From Porphyra umbilicalis (taxonomy: Eukaryota > Rhodophyta > Bangiophyceae > Bangiales > Bangiaceae), in contig KV918777.1 in the NCBI GenBank assembly GCA_002049455.2, positions 310,001 to 374,000 of the forward strand: a stretch of DNA of 64,000 nucleotides, written 5' to 3'. The notes beneath the pieces are model-generated. The model had not been told where the DNA came from and did not search any database. It saw nothing but the letters and a program-made list of their open reading frames with translations. Position 1 is the stretch's first letter; the number at the start of each line of letters is the position of its first letter. Both the position numbers and the translations under genes were made by a program. Shown piece after piece: positions 54,620-64,000 of the stretch.

Positions 54620-56326
54620 TCAAGTCGCGCACCCACCACCCCGAATCTTGGCGACCGCACGACGGGCAGCCATTGACCGAGCTGTAGCCTGGCGCCGCTG
54701 ACGGCCTGTGACAAGAGAGCGCAGGCTGCGCTCTTCGGCCGCCTCGCTCGCCGCAAGACGTGCGGCCACCCGCGCTGCTGCCCCCGCCATTCTACCCTCT
54801 CGCGCCAACGCCCGCTGCTCCTTGCCCTCCTCGCGGTCCTTGGCCAGTTGCAGCTTGCGCGCTTCTTCCGCCCTTTTTGCCGCAGCGCGCTGTTCCAGTA
54901 CGGCCATGACCGCCTCGGTGGTCACGTGGCACCCCGCACCAGTGTCCACCGTGCCGGTCCTCAGAACCTTGACGCTTGATGCCAGGGAAGGGCCCTCCTT
55001 AAAGAACCTCGACGCAACGTCCGTCCACGCCTCGTCGGGGGTGCCGTCGGTCTGGTACGTCCGGCTGAGCTCGAATGAAGCGTCAGTGAAGACGTTGGGG
55101 TTGATAGGGTGGATGCCCGTGCGAAGAAAACCAGCCTTGATGTTGCCGGGGGTCATGGAGAGACAGTAGGCCTGCGTGATAATCTCACAGGCCCCGTAAA
55201 CGTTGAGGCTCTCGTGTTTGTTGGCAGGGCTGTTGGCAAAGGCGCTCAGGCGCTGCCGCGCGTGTGCCTTCATTGGGCCAAAGACGGCGACATCAAGCGG
55301 CTGCGTCACATGGGAGGTGTGCGACGGCAAGGCGTAGGCGATGACATTGTTGTCGAAGCACTTACGCAGCACACTGATGGACAGGTGGCTCGAGTAGCCG
55401 TCGAAGATGATCAATGTCTTGCCAGATGCCCGCAGCTCCGCGGTTTGCAGAAGGTAGTTGTCCACCCACACGTTCATGATGGAGCCGTTCACGCCCGACG
55501 GGTTCTTGTAGCACACAATCGTGTTGAGCGGCAGGTAGTCGACTGGCGTTTGGGTCACCCCGTCTACCAGCGTCCGGTACTTGGCCTCCACCCCCGGCAG
55601 CACTACGAGGGGAGCGAGTGCACGTCCGTCCGCCGTGATGGACGCCGCGAGCGTGATATGCTCCGCGTCCCCGCCCACGTTGACGCCGTGCGTGACGGAC
55701 TGGCCGACGGCGGGGTCCGACAGCACCTTCTCGTTGGAAGCGCCGAGCTTGCCAAACGAGAACCCAGTCTCGTCCCAGTTGCTCATCCGCTCGGGCGTGA
55801 TGTCGTGCGTGTCGATGAGGTGCGCTAGCATGGCAAAGTGCGACGCAAAATTCTCTTTGGTCATCGCCCTCGCGCGCACGGACTCAAGCACGTTCTCCCG
55901 TCGGAGCTTCATGCTGTTACGGCGACAAAACAGACGCACCCAGTGCTCCGACGGGCGCCCGTCCTTCCACTGAGCCTGCTGCTCAACTGGTAGGTCCTTG
56001 ATGATGTCCGACTCGGCTTCAACCAGGTGGCCCTTCGTAATGTTGAAGCCATTCCTCTGGAACTCGGAGATGGCGGCCGCGAGCTCCGCCTCACAAGCCG
56101 CTGGAAGCTTGTTGCGACGCCCCGGTTGGGTGGGAACGCCGGGCTTGAGCGCCCGCGCCAGGGTGCCATACGTGACGTGAGTGTTGGCCGGGCGGCTGGC
56201 ATTGACGATGGCAAGGGCTGCCCGACGCGTGTGCGTCGCTGTCGTGGTGAGGCATACCGCCTGCGCCAAGGCAGCTGCGCGGACGGCCTGGGCGCTGGCC
56301 CGCGTTGTCCGAGTGCTTGGCGTCAT
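54620..56326 (-). CDS. Pogo-like transposase (DDE_1, CENP-B-type), copy B
   Basis: 568 residues from the ATG at 56326, with the same domains and catalytic acids as copy A (NWDETGF, IIFDGYSSH, QPLDVAVFG). One residue difference was seen, in the DNA-binding region (VEAESD). The frame is intact. Two intact transposase genes in one window suggest the family may still be mobile. Confidence 0.93.
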   Translation of the reverse strand: MTPSTRTTRASAQAVRAAALAQAVCLTTTATHTRRAALAIVNASRPANTHVTYGTLARALKPGVPTQPGRRNKLPAACEAELAAAISEFQRNGFNITKGHLVEAESDIIKDLPVEQQAQWKDGRPSEHWVRLFCRRNSMKLRRENVLESVRARAMTKENFASHFAMLAHLIDTHDITPERMSNWDETGFSFGKLGASNEKVLSDPAVGQSVTHGVNVGGDAEHITLAASITADGRALAPLVVLPGVEAKYRTLVDGVTQTPVDYLPLNTIVCYKNPSGVNGSIMNVWVDNYLLQTAELRASGKTLIIFDGYSSHLSISVLRKCFDNNVIAYALPSHTSHVTQPLDVAVFGPMKAHARQRLSAFANSPANKHESLNVYGACEIITQAYCLSMTPGNIKAGFLRTGIHPINPNVFTDASFELSRTYQTDGTPDEAWTDVASRFFKEGPSLASSVKVLRTGTVDTGAGCHVTTEAVMAVLEQRAAAKRAEEARKLQLAKDREEGKEQRALAREGRMAGAAARVAARLAASEAAEERSLRSLVTGRQRRQATARSMAARRAVAKIRGGGCAT

Positions 56327-57038
56327 GACGCCCGACTGGGACGGCACCGCGACTGGGTGACAAAGGGGGGGGAAGGGGGGGTGAAGCAAGGGGTGGTGGA
56401 AGAAAAAGTGAGCGGGGGGCGGGGGTGGGTGGTCCTGGTGCGGTGGTGGTGAGGTGGTGGGTTGCAGATGAGTCGTGGCCGTCGAGCGTTATTGCCACCG
56501 GTTATATAGGGCGAGGAGACCGCCCCAGACGGCCCTCGGGCACGACTGGGTGCCCACCTGTGGACTGAGAGGCCGCTGTCCCGGGCACAGACAGGGGGTG
56601 CTGACGGAAAGGGCGCGCGGGCTGGCACCTGGCAGCAACGAGTGCACGCGTCGGCGAGAAAGTGCGCGCTCGCGGATGAGTGCCATCCGTGCGGAGGGCC
56701 CCCGATCACTGCTCCGGATCACCGGTTTGTGATCCCGACCGCGATCGATCGGCCGGATCTGCAATGTTACGAGCACTTAGCGCCGACAGGACGGCCTCCT
56801 TCCGCTCCACCCCGACCGTCTCCGTTTTTTTTCGAGCATACGAGCGCCCTTGACAGCAAAAGATGCGCCTTCCTCTGGGCTTTCTGTTGGTATGTTTTCT
56901 CCCCCTCCGCTGTTTTATTTTTGTAGCAGCGCCGAAGAAGAGAGAAAAAGCAGTAAGAAGACGGGCAAATGAGCTGGAATCGACGATTCCGGTGATCCAG
57001 CTTTGCGTCGCTGATCCAGAATTGCGTCAGGGACAGTA

Positions 57039-58412
57039 GCTCTCGCTGCGTCGTTGTCACCACGATACGATCTGCCAGATCTGACCATAAACTTCTGGCA
57101 CAGTGTGTTCGTGCGTGCCGTGAAGAAAGACGGCGCCACATCACGTGTTTTTTGGCGGACTTATGTTCATATTGGTGCCGAATCACGTTCACGTCGCTCG
57201 CCGTGTAGACTGGGCCTAATAGAGGTGTTTTGTTGGTCGGCTCGTGGGTTCTTCGTGGGTCCGATCGTGGGTCCGGCCACTGTAAGCTGTTACATGGCCA
57301 TGCATCACTGCGTGGTGGTATGAAATTCACGAGATAAAGTGAGATCTTTTCTTCCGAAAGAAATAAGGAGGAGTTATTATTCTTCGATCGAAGGCAGCTC
57401 TGAGGCGTATCTTCAGGAAAGTTCCTGGAATTGTGTGAGATAATCTTGAGGATTATCTCTTGAGACGGCTCGATTCGTCCCGCGGATCGTTCTCGGAATT
57501 TGTCTGGTGCCATCCTGTGATTACCTTGGGTTTCGACGCAAGATGGTCCTGGGATCAGTTCAGGGACTGTTGTCCGGACTGTTTTCCGGACTGTTTCCAC
57601 GACTGTGTTCCAGTCTGTTTACAAGATAGATTTGCGGCGTATCTTGGGGTATGGTCTCCGGACCGAACCCCAAGTGAAACCATAGGCACTTTCAAAACAC
57701 TGGTCCAGGGTTTTATCAGAATCCCATTTAGGCGACGTACTCGGAGCAAGAGCACAAGCAACGCATCATTCCTTTCTTGAGAACTGCGCAAGAGCCTGAA
57801 CCAGAGACGATTGCGACGTCAGACGGTGAGACCATCTCCAAAATAGACAAAGGACTAGCTCTGTGTACGATGCGAGACACATGCATAGCGATGATTCTGG
57901 GAACGTGCGACAGAATATTGCGGCAAATAAAGCCAGGTATGTCCTCCAAGAAGGTCTTCAATATGGAGGACCACATTATTCCCATGATGGTTCCATGGAC
58001 CGGCTGAAGAGCTGCTTTTGATTTTCTTCTTGCGACGACGCGCGCAACTAGTCCCAAGGACATGTTTCAAGACGATTCCGTAGGTGGGTACGCTGTTTAT
58101 CTGTCAGATTTACCAACAGGAGGTCCCTCAGTTTTTCTCGTGGACGGGATGTAAGAAAACATATTGGAGAAAACTGCGGAAAATATATGGAAAAACGACA
58201 GGATCCAGCAAATAAATGACAATAATAAAAAGACAAATGGACGGTCAAACACAACAAGAACGACAAAGAGAACGTGCGAGACCACCAGTATATGAAGAAC
58301 GTATTCAGGACGGTATGCACGTCATGCGCACCGGCGTCAGCATCGAGTCGTGGGCCTTGACAGCGCGGTAGACGACAAGGGGTTGACTGCAAGTAGCAGC
58401 GGTACGAGCCTC
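57039..58412. other. AT-richer intergenic sequence, no gene recognised
   Basis: Lower GC than the host genes. It contains a hairpin GAGATAATC/GATTATCTC at 57436-57458, and repeated GACTGT(T)TTCC motifs at 57564-57616. The stretch 58060-58330 is A-rich. Frames are short and unconvincing. Confidence 0.4.
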
Positions 58413-59192
58413 CTAGTCTGGTTCTTCATCGGAGAGATTGACATCGCCAGCCTTGAGGTCCTGCAACTCATCCCGCATGCACCGGACGACGCCGTTGCGA
58501 GCCTCGGTACTCTCCGGGCGCAAAAACTTCGGGTACTGTGCAGTATCCACATAGCTCTTCAGACAGGCGGCTCCGGCTGCTCGCACAGAGGTCCACACTT
58601 CACTTGAGTCCAGAAACAGAAGATCAGCAATGATTGTCGCGGCCGCTCCGTTCAGATCAAGCGCTCGATCGACCTCGTTGTCACCGTCTTTTAGCTTCAG
58701 ACGGTACCCAAAGACTGTGCTCTCGGCCAGCGCGCCGCCCGAAGCGACATTTTCTGCGCCCGCACTGAGGACCACGCGTTCCATGGATGCCTCCGGTACA
58801 TCACTGTCCATGTATACTCCGAGAGTCCGATATGCAAGCAGTCGAGCAGAGGTGCGTCTTCGGTTGCAGCGAGTGCGTAGACCCTTCTTCAGAGCCATCT
58901 TTACAGCACGTCTGTTTCCTGTCCAGCCGTTGGCAGCGTAATCTATCTGGTTCGCGTACTTCTCGACAGCTTTGGTCATGACTGCACGAAGTGAGCGAGT
59001 ACAGTCTCTGTTGGGACCTTCCAGCTGTCCAGGGGGGGCCAGCCATGAGAGGCAATCGTGTTCGGGCGAGTCCACGGTGCTACCACTTTTCCCAGGGCTC
59101 ACTGTTCCATTGGAGATCTTCTTTAGCATCGCCTGCGCGTATCGCGAAAACAGAACACTCAAGTCATCCTGGTTCAGCAAGAGGTGCGACAC
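58413..59192 (-). CDS. Unrecognised protein, probably partial (exon of a larger gene)
   Basis: A 259-codon minus-strand frame with protein-like composition, ending in an acidic tail (LQDLKAGDVNLSDEEPD). The frame opens from a GTG; the first in-frame ATG is at about 59129, so the true start may be upstream through an intron. A second frame at 59243-59440 (MPSSDADDAPDAPSPSPVVN, then VRFPLESVVFRARLLSEFLS) could be an upstream exon. Basic blocks (GNRRAVKMALKKGLRTRCNR) suggest nucleic-acid contact. No family recognised; it may be a host gene or part of an unknown mobile element. Confidence 0.35.
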   Translation of the reverse strand: MSHLLLNQDDLSVLFSRYAQAMLKKISNGTVSPGKSGSTVDSPEHDCLSWLAPPGQLEGPNRDCTRSLRAVMTKAVEKYANQIDYAANGWTGNRRAVKMALKKGLRTRCNRRRTSARLLAYRTLGVYMDSDVPEASMERVVLSAGAENVASGGALAESTVFGYRLKLKDGDNEVDRALDLNGAAATIIADLLFLDSSEVWTSVRAAGAACLKSYVDTAQYPKFLRPESTEARNGVVRCMRDELQDLKAGDVNLSDEEPD

Positions 59193-59472
59193 AGCGGCAG
59201 AAAGGCATGAGTACGAGGATGATGCGTACGGGTTAGACAGCGTCAGAAAACTCGTACAACCAGTAATAGATCAGGGATCATCCGAGATAGGAACTCGGAT
59301 AGAAGCCGTGCACGAAACACCACTGATTCAAGCGGGAAACGTACTCCATGTTCGTTCCAGACGCTCGCGAACAGGGCGCCATTGACAACTGGCGATGGGG
59401 AGGGAGCATCAGGAGCATCATCAGCATCGCTGCTGGGCATTGTATCTGCAACCGTGACCGCGTCTCAATCAA

Positions 59473-60100
59473 CGTCCGTCGCTCCGCAAGCGCATCAGGG
59501 AGGCAGTCGAGGTGTGTATCTCCGCACGTGTCACCGAGTCTCAGTCACTGTGCGCACCGTGCGCTCCGCAAGCGTAGCGAGGTCTCAGGCACAGTGGAGT
59601 GATTCCAGGATCAGGTATGGTGGGCGTAGCTATGGGCGCAGCCCTACAGAGTGACTCGGATCTGCCAAAGAGAAGGCGTACGCTCTCAGTGAGTCGGATA
59701 TGAGGCGAGCGCATAGCTCCCGAGCACCAGAGCAGGATCTCCGTGGGTCAGTGCCCCGCAGAGCTGGACCTCACGACCTCCCTGAGCAGGCGTAGATGCC
59801 CTCTCAGAGCCGGATACAGGACATGCGTGGAGCAGCCTACTGCTCTCCAGCGGGAGATGCGGGGCCCGAAAACCGTAAGTTGACGTATTTGTCGCCGTCG
59901 CGTCACGTCATATGCATGTTGCAGTAATCACGTAGAACCAGAACCACGTCCTCGTGCGATGAGTCCCTAAACCCTGGTCTAGCAGCCAGTCAGGGTACGC
60001 TGAAATGTCGCCGGTGCTGATTACAGTATTGCTGCAGATCTCTGTCGGCAACGGCGGCGTGTATTTGACTGCATGTGTGATTGCATGTGGTAAATATTTT
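59473..60100. other. No gene recognised
   Basis: About 600 bp with small internal repeats (GCTCCGCAAGCG twice near 59489 and 59560; GAGTGACTCGGA / GAGTCGGATA variants near 59650-59700). No coding frame supported. Confidence 0.4.
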
Positions 60101-60101
60101 G

Positions 60102-60310
60102 CATCGTTTCCCGAGATTGCTCAGTATCCGGTCCACCCGTCTGCCACCGACATGTGATCTCACCTGGTGCGCCGCGCCCTCCACGCCGCCGCCAGGCAAC
60201 AGTGTCCATCGTTTTTCGAGATTGCTCACTATCCGGCCCACCCAGCCGGGGCCGACGGGTGATCTCACATGGTGTTCCGCGCCCGTCGCGCAGCCTGCCA
60301 GACGTGGGTG
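60102..60310 (+). repeat. Two-unit direct repeat (~106 bp)
   Basis: CATCGTTTCCCGAGATTGCT near 60102 recurs as CATCGTTTTTCGAGATTGCT near 60207, each followed by TATCCGG.CCACCC, TGATCTCAC and a GCGCC block. It lies at the left of a larger repeat-rich leader. Confidence 0.8.
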
Positions 60311-60659
60311 TCCGACGTATCCGGTGTGGGGGGGGAGCGCACAGCCTCTCAGCCGCACGCGCGGCTGTGGCGGCCGTGCCTGGCCTTGGCACGCCGAGAG
60401 CACGCGGCCGAGCCTGGTACTGTCCTCCGCCACACTCGGAGAGCAGCACGTGCGGTCTCGACCACGTATCACCGTCGTCGAGCTCGTGCCATCACTGTAC
60501 CGTACCTCAGTACGTCTAGTACCCCAGCGACGCATGTACCGATCCCCTACTCGCTTGGTAATACTGTCCACCCTCTCTTGATCTCATTCTACTATTGCAC
60601 ACCCTGTTCCCCCCTTTCCTACTTCCCCTTGGCTTTGTTTTTGGGGGCACGATTGAGCT

Positions 60660-62000
60660 TTGAGGCCCGCGACCCCGCCGGTGGGTGCGGGCCAGACCGC
60701 CGCGGAGCGCCCCAACGGGCGATCGCGCTTTGGCGGAGCCGCGGGCTGTGTCCCTCTCGCGGGGGGCCAACCGCTGGCCTTTTGGAGTGGCCGCCACACC
60801 GGGTGGGCGGTCTTCACTGTGCATTATCACTCGTCACCCCGCCGGCGGGTGCTTGTGTGAGGGTGTCACCAATCGCCCATTTGGGCGAGCGGGGCTGGCT
60901 TGTGCAGCGGGGTGTGTCCCTTTTTCTTGGGCCGACCGCTGGCATTTACGAGTCGCCGGCACACCGGGTGGGCCGGCTTGACTTTTCCTTCGAGCTCGTC
61001 ACCCCGCCGGTGGGTGCGTGCCGAACGCGTCCATACTGCCCGCACGGGCGGTTGCGCGTTGCTTGCACCGCGGGCTGTGTCCCTTTTGCTGGGGCCGACC
61101 GCTGGATGTTGCGAGTCGCCGGCACACCAGGTGGGCCGGCTTGACACATTGTTTGCAGCTCGTCACCCCGCCGGTGGGTGCGTGCCGAACACGTGCACAC
61201 CGCCCAGGAGGGCCGTTGCGCGCTATTGTTACCGCGGGCTGTGTCCCTTTTTCGTGGGCCAACCGCTGGCTGTTGCTAGTCGCCGGCACACTAGGTGGGC
61301 CGGCTTGTCGTGTTTTATCGAGCTCGTCACCCCACCGGTGGGTGCGCGCCGAACTCGTGCACACCGCCCAGGAGGGCCGTTGCGCGCCATTGTTACCGCG
61401 GGCTGTGTCCCTTTTTCGTGGGCCAACCGCTGGCTGTTGCTAGTCGCCGGCACACTAGGTGGGCCGGCTTGACGTGTTTTATCGAGCTCGTCACCCCGCC
61501 GGTGGGTGCGCGCCGAACTCGTGCACACCGCCCAGGAGGGCCGTTGCGCGCTGATATTTCCGCGGGCTGTGTCCTTTTTGCAGGGGCCGACCGCTGGTTG
61601 TTGCGAGTCGCCAGCCCACCAGGTGGGCCGGCTCGACATATTGTTTGCAGCTCGTCACCCCGCCGGTGGGTGCGTGCCGAACACGTGCACACCGCCCAGG
61701 AGGGCCGTTGCGCGCTATTGTTACCGCAGGCTGTGTCCCTTCTCGTGGGCCAACCGCTGGCTGTTGCAAGTCGCCGGCACACTAGGTGGGCCGGCTTGAC
61801 GTGTTTTATCGAGCTCGTCACCCCGCCGGTGGGTGCGCGCCGAACTCGTGCACACCGCCCAGGAGGGCCGTTGCGCGCTGATATTTCCGCGGGCTGGGTC
61901 CCTTTTGCAGGGGCCGACCGCTGGTTTTTTTGAGTTGGCCGCCCCACCGGGTGGGCGGTCCTCACTGTGGAAGCTCTCCCGTCACCCCGAAGGTGGGTAC
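60660..62000 (+). repeat. ~164-bp tandem array (about 8 units)
   Basis: Anchor GTCACCCCGCCGGTGGGTGC (with variants) occurs near 60668, 60832, 60999, 61160, 61325, 61489, 61652, 61817 and 61980, a spacing of 161-165 bp. Each unit also has a CCGCTGG, a CGCCGGCACAC.AGGTGGGCCGG and a CCGCGGGCTGTGTCC block. The outer units are more diverged than the inner ones. Two unit types (GATATTTCCGCGGG and ATTGTTACCGCGGG) are interspersed in the inner part. It lies just upstream of the long frame at 62159. Confidence 0.92.
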
Positions 62001-62158
62001 GAGGCAGTCCGCCGCCGATCGCCCGAAAGAGCTGATCGTGCTGTGGTGGCGTAGGGGGCTCTGCCCATTACCCTCGACCAACCACCGACGTTTTTATTGA
62101 CCGCCACTCTGATTCTACTGCGCTTCTTGGCTCATCATCTCGTCGGTGGGTGCAGGCT

Positions 62159-64000
62159 ATGGAGGGGGGTGATGCATCAGAGTCTCTCGGGCCGTTGCCG
62201 GGCGAGTTATCTCGCAACCAACGTCGTCAGGTGGCACGCGCCCGTCGGCGGGCGGACGCTATGACTGCGGAAGCGGCCCGCGTGGTTGAAGAAGCCGCGC
62301 GGGCCGTCGATGCGGTGGATGCTTTTGAACGAGGGGCGGTGGCGCTGGCTCGAGAAGCCGATCGTAACGCCCACTCGGCCCCCGCGATTCCGGACAGCAG
62401 CATACTTGGAAGCAGACGCGGTGGCGGCCGTGGCCGTCGTCGTGGCCGTGGCAGCGGGACAGGACGCGGCGGTGGCGAGGGCCAGCCGATTCGCCGTGTT
62501 GAGCCCTCCCACGTGCCAGACCATTGCAATGGCAGCGGGTCGCCGCTCGGCCCGGTGGCAGACAGTGCCTCCATATCTGTAAGGGGTCTGCAGCTCGCGC
62601 GTGGGATGAGTGTACGTGGTCGGCCGGGGGCGACGCAACAGACTACAGCGTATGGCCATGGCAGTCGGGTGACCCAGCGCACACATGCTATGGCACGTGG
62701 GGCGGTGCATGTGGTCGACGGGGCCCAGTCTGCGCCCGACATGATCGCGGTCGTCAACGATGCGCGGCGTGTATTGGCTGGTCGTGTAGGCGGGCTGACA
62801 GCTACGCAGATGCGGATGCTTTTGTCGGCCCTGGAACTCGCCGGGCCGGGGTACTTGCCCAGCCCCAGCCGGCTGCAAGTTTTGAGCCAGTGCCGTGGCG
62901 GCTGTGGCGACGTCGAAGCGATTGATTCGCTATTGGCTTCAGCTGTAAGGATCTTACACGAAGACGTCGACGGTGTGCCGAGTTGTGGCGACACTGCAGC
63001 AGCAGGCTTCCTCGTCCAGCAAGCCTTGGCGTCCCACGGATGCAAGGGCCAATGCTCTGCCGTGGCCCACCGTGCCCCGCCCTCTGTCCACCCTTTCGCG
63101 ACGCCTGCTGCTCCTGTGCCGGCCCCACGTCCCTCCAACACGCCGATCGCGCCGCGTGCCAAGGCTGTGGCCGACCTGAGCGCACGTAGACGGCCACTCT
63201 TACGCCAAGCCCCACCTCCTCCTAAGCGCTTTTGTCTAAAGGCCAGTCGCGATGGCGACCCCCCGTCGACGGCCACTGTCACGACCTTTGCACCCCCGCC
63301 GCCGCATGGGCCTCAAGTGCTGCCACGCGCCTCTAGCGCAGGCGCACCCTCGAGGACACGCTCTGTGCCCGCTTGTCCGGTGCCCTCCGCATCGAGTCTC
63401 CCAGTGCCACCACGATTTCTTTTCCCGGTCCGCGCCGAGCGGCACGTACAACTGTCGGCAACGGACTTGGCGTCCTTGGAAGAGGGCATGGAAATGTCCA
63501 AGCACATGATGGACGGCCTCCTATTGTGGTTCCTCTACTGGGCGAGAAGCAGCGGTGTTATCGGTGGCCTGCGCATGCTCTCTGCGCTGGACGGCGAGGA
63601 CGTTAAGGACGCCTCGACGGACGACGTCTTGATCGTGAACAGGGCTGCCAGCGTCTTGCTCAACCGCCTTGTGTTCAGCGGCGGTACGGTCGTCATGCCG
63701 GTTTACAGTGGACGGGGTTGGTCGGGGGTGGTTATTCGAGGCTTAGACAAGGTTGTGCCGTCGGTTGTTCAGGCCGTGCTCGACGGCGAAGCCGAGCCCG
63801 TTCACGGGGCCGCCGTGGTGCTCATCAACACATACGCGGGGAATGGAGGCGCGGAGGTTGACTTTGAGGTGTTGAACGGCCTCTTCTGCTCCTTGACCGC
63901 AGCCATTTGCCAGACCCGCCTGCGCAGCAAGGACTGCATTGGGATGCGAATGCGTGTGAATGGATGCTTGAGGACTCGATTGCCGGTGCGCCGTGTGGGG
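62159..64000 (+). CDS. Long ORF with C48 (Ulp1)-like C-terminal part, runs off right edge
   Basis: Open for 614 codons from the ATG at 62159 to the window end. Residues ~1-75 are charged, Ala/Arg-rich and helical (RNQRRQVARARRRADAMTAE). An Arg-Gly-rich patch (RRGGGRGRRRGRGSGTGRGG) is at ~82-101, a Pro/Ala linker at ~300-420, then a globular part. That part reads LSATDLASLEEGMEMSKHMM, TVVMPVYSGRGWSGVVI, VLINTYAGNGG and CQTRLRSKDCIGM. In Ulp1/SENP proteases the equivalent blocks are the WLND helix, PxxxxxHWxLxxI, DS and Q...DCG. Here His is Gly and Asp is Asn while Cys is kept, suggesting an inactive or divergent member. Together with the tandem array upstream it may be the first ORF of an unidentified transposable element; a host gene is possible. 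It looks whole as far as seen. Confidence 0.6.
   Translation, partial: MEGGDASESLGPLPGELSRNQRRQVARARRRADAMTAEAARVVEEAARAVDAVDAFERGAVALAREADRNAHSAPAIPDSSILGSRRGGGRGRRRGRGSGTGRGGGEGQPIRRVEPSHVPDHCNGSGSPLGPVADSASISVRGLQLARGMSVRGRPGATQQTTAYGHGSRVTQRTHAMARGAVHVVDGAQSAPDMIAVVNDARRVLAGRVGGLTATQMRMLLSALELAGPGYLPSPSRLQVLSQCRGGCGDVEAIDSLLASAVRILHEDVDGVPSCGDTAAAGFLVQQALASHGCKGQCSAVAHRAPPSVHPFATPAAPVPAPRPSNTPIAPRAKAVADLSARRRPLLRQAPPPPKRFCLKASRDGDPPSTATVTTFAPPPPHGPQVLPRASSAGAPSRTRSVPACPVPSASSLPVPPRFLFPVRAERHVQLSATDLASLEEGMEMSKHMMDGLLLWFLYWARSSGVIGGLRMLSALDGEDVKDASTDDVLIVNRAASVLLNRLVFSGGTVVMPVYSGRGWSGVVIRGLDKVVPSVVQAVLDGEAEPVHGAAVVLINTYAGNGGAEVDFEVLNGLFCSLTAAICQTRLRSKDCIGMRMRVNGCLRTRLPVRRVG

Larger units (their letters stand above)
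52289..57036. mobile_element. Pogo-like DNA transposon, copy B, full length
   Basis: 4748 bp, in the same orientation as copy A and starting 10,544 bp to its right. It has the same 25-bp inverted ends and TA on each side (52287-52288, 57037-57038). I see only about a dozen differences from copy A, including one fewer G in a run upstream of the transposase, which accounts for the 1-bp length difference. It inserted about 80 bp beside copy 2 of the palindromic repeat. The flanks of copies A and B are unrelated, so this is transposition rather than segmental duplication. Confidence 0.95.

Overview
The window looks like a stretch of nuclear DNA from a very GC-rich eukaryote, most likely an alga. 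The host genes are compact and mostly intronless, the coding GC is extreme, the small secreted proteins are Pro/Ala/Gly-rich, and the spaces between genes are packed with transposable elements. A bangiophyte red alga (Porphyra/Pyropia type) is my best guess, but this is inference from style only; no taxonomic marker gene is present.

Layout. 1-7.3 kb: the pol end of a chromodomain Ty3/gypsy LTR element running off the left edge, followed tail-to-tail by an intact, unrecognised antisense reading frame with a 60-bp minisatellite at its upstream side. 7.3-9.7 kb: nothing recognised. 9.7-13.5 kb: an old, rearranged gypsy fossil containing a ~340-bp duplicated segment and an inverted piece of a second chromodomain element. 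13.5-16.8 kb: nothing recognised apart from a fold-back repeat. 16.9-20.5 kb: a two-gene PIF/Harbinger DNA transposon, with a transposase carrying one intron and a convergent accessory gene. 21.1-22.2 kb: a dispersed palindromic repeat interrupted by a small TA-flanked inverted-repeat element. 22.2-27.1 kb: no gene I can support.

27.1-39.3 kb is the host gene island: a secreted Pro-rich protein, XPF/RAD1 (structure-specific repair endonuclease), an aspartyl/asparaginyl beta-hydroxylase, a low-complexity C2H2 zinc-finger protein and a small Cys-rich secreted protein. Several of these genes change reading frame, always in the same sense, at long C/G homopolymers. That points to one base missing per run in the assembly.

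41.7-46.5 kb and 52.3-57.0 kb hold two nearly identical, full-length pogo-like transposons in the same orientation, each with 25-bp inverted ends, a TA on both sides and an open transposase frame. Between them lie a paralogue of the 27-kb secreted protein, two intron-containing tRNA-Gly(GCC) genes and a Gly-rich secreted protein ending in a Cys-rich module. The right end carries an unassigned frame, a ~164-bp tandem array, and a 614-codon frame that starts at 62159 and runs off the window. The end of this frame resembles a C48 (Ulp1-type) protease fold with catalytic residues replaced.
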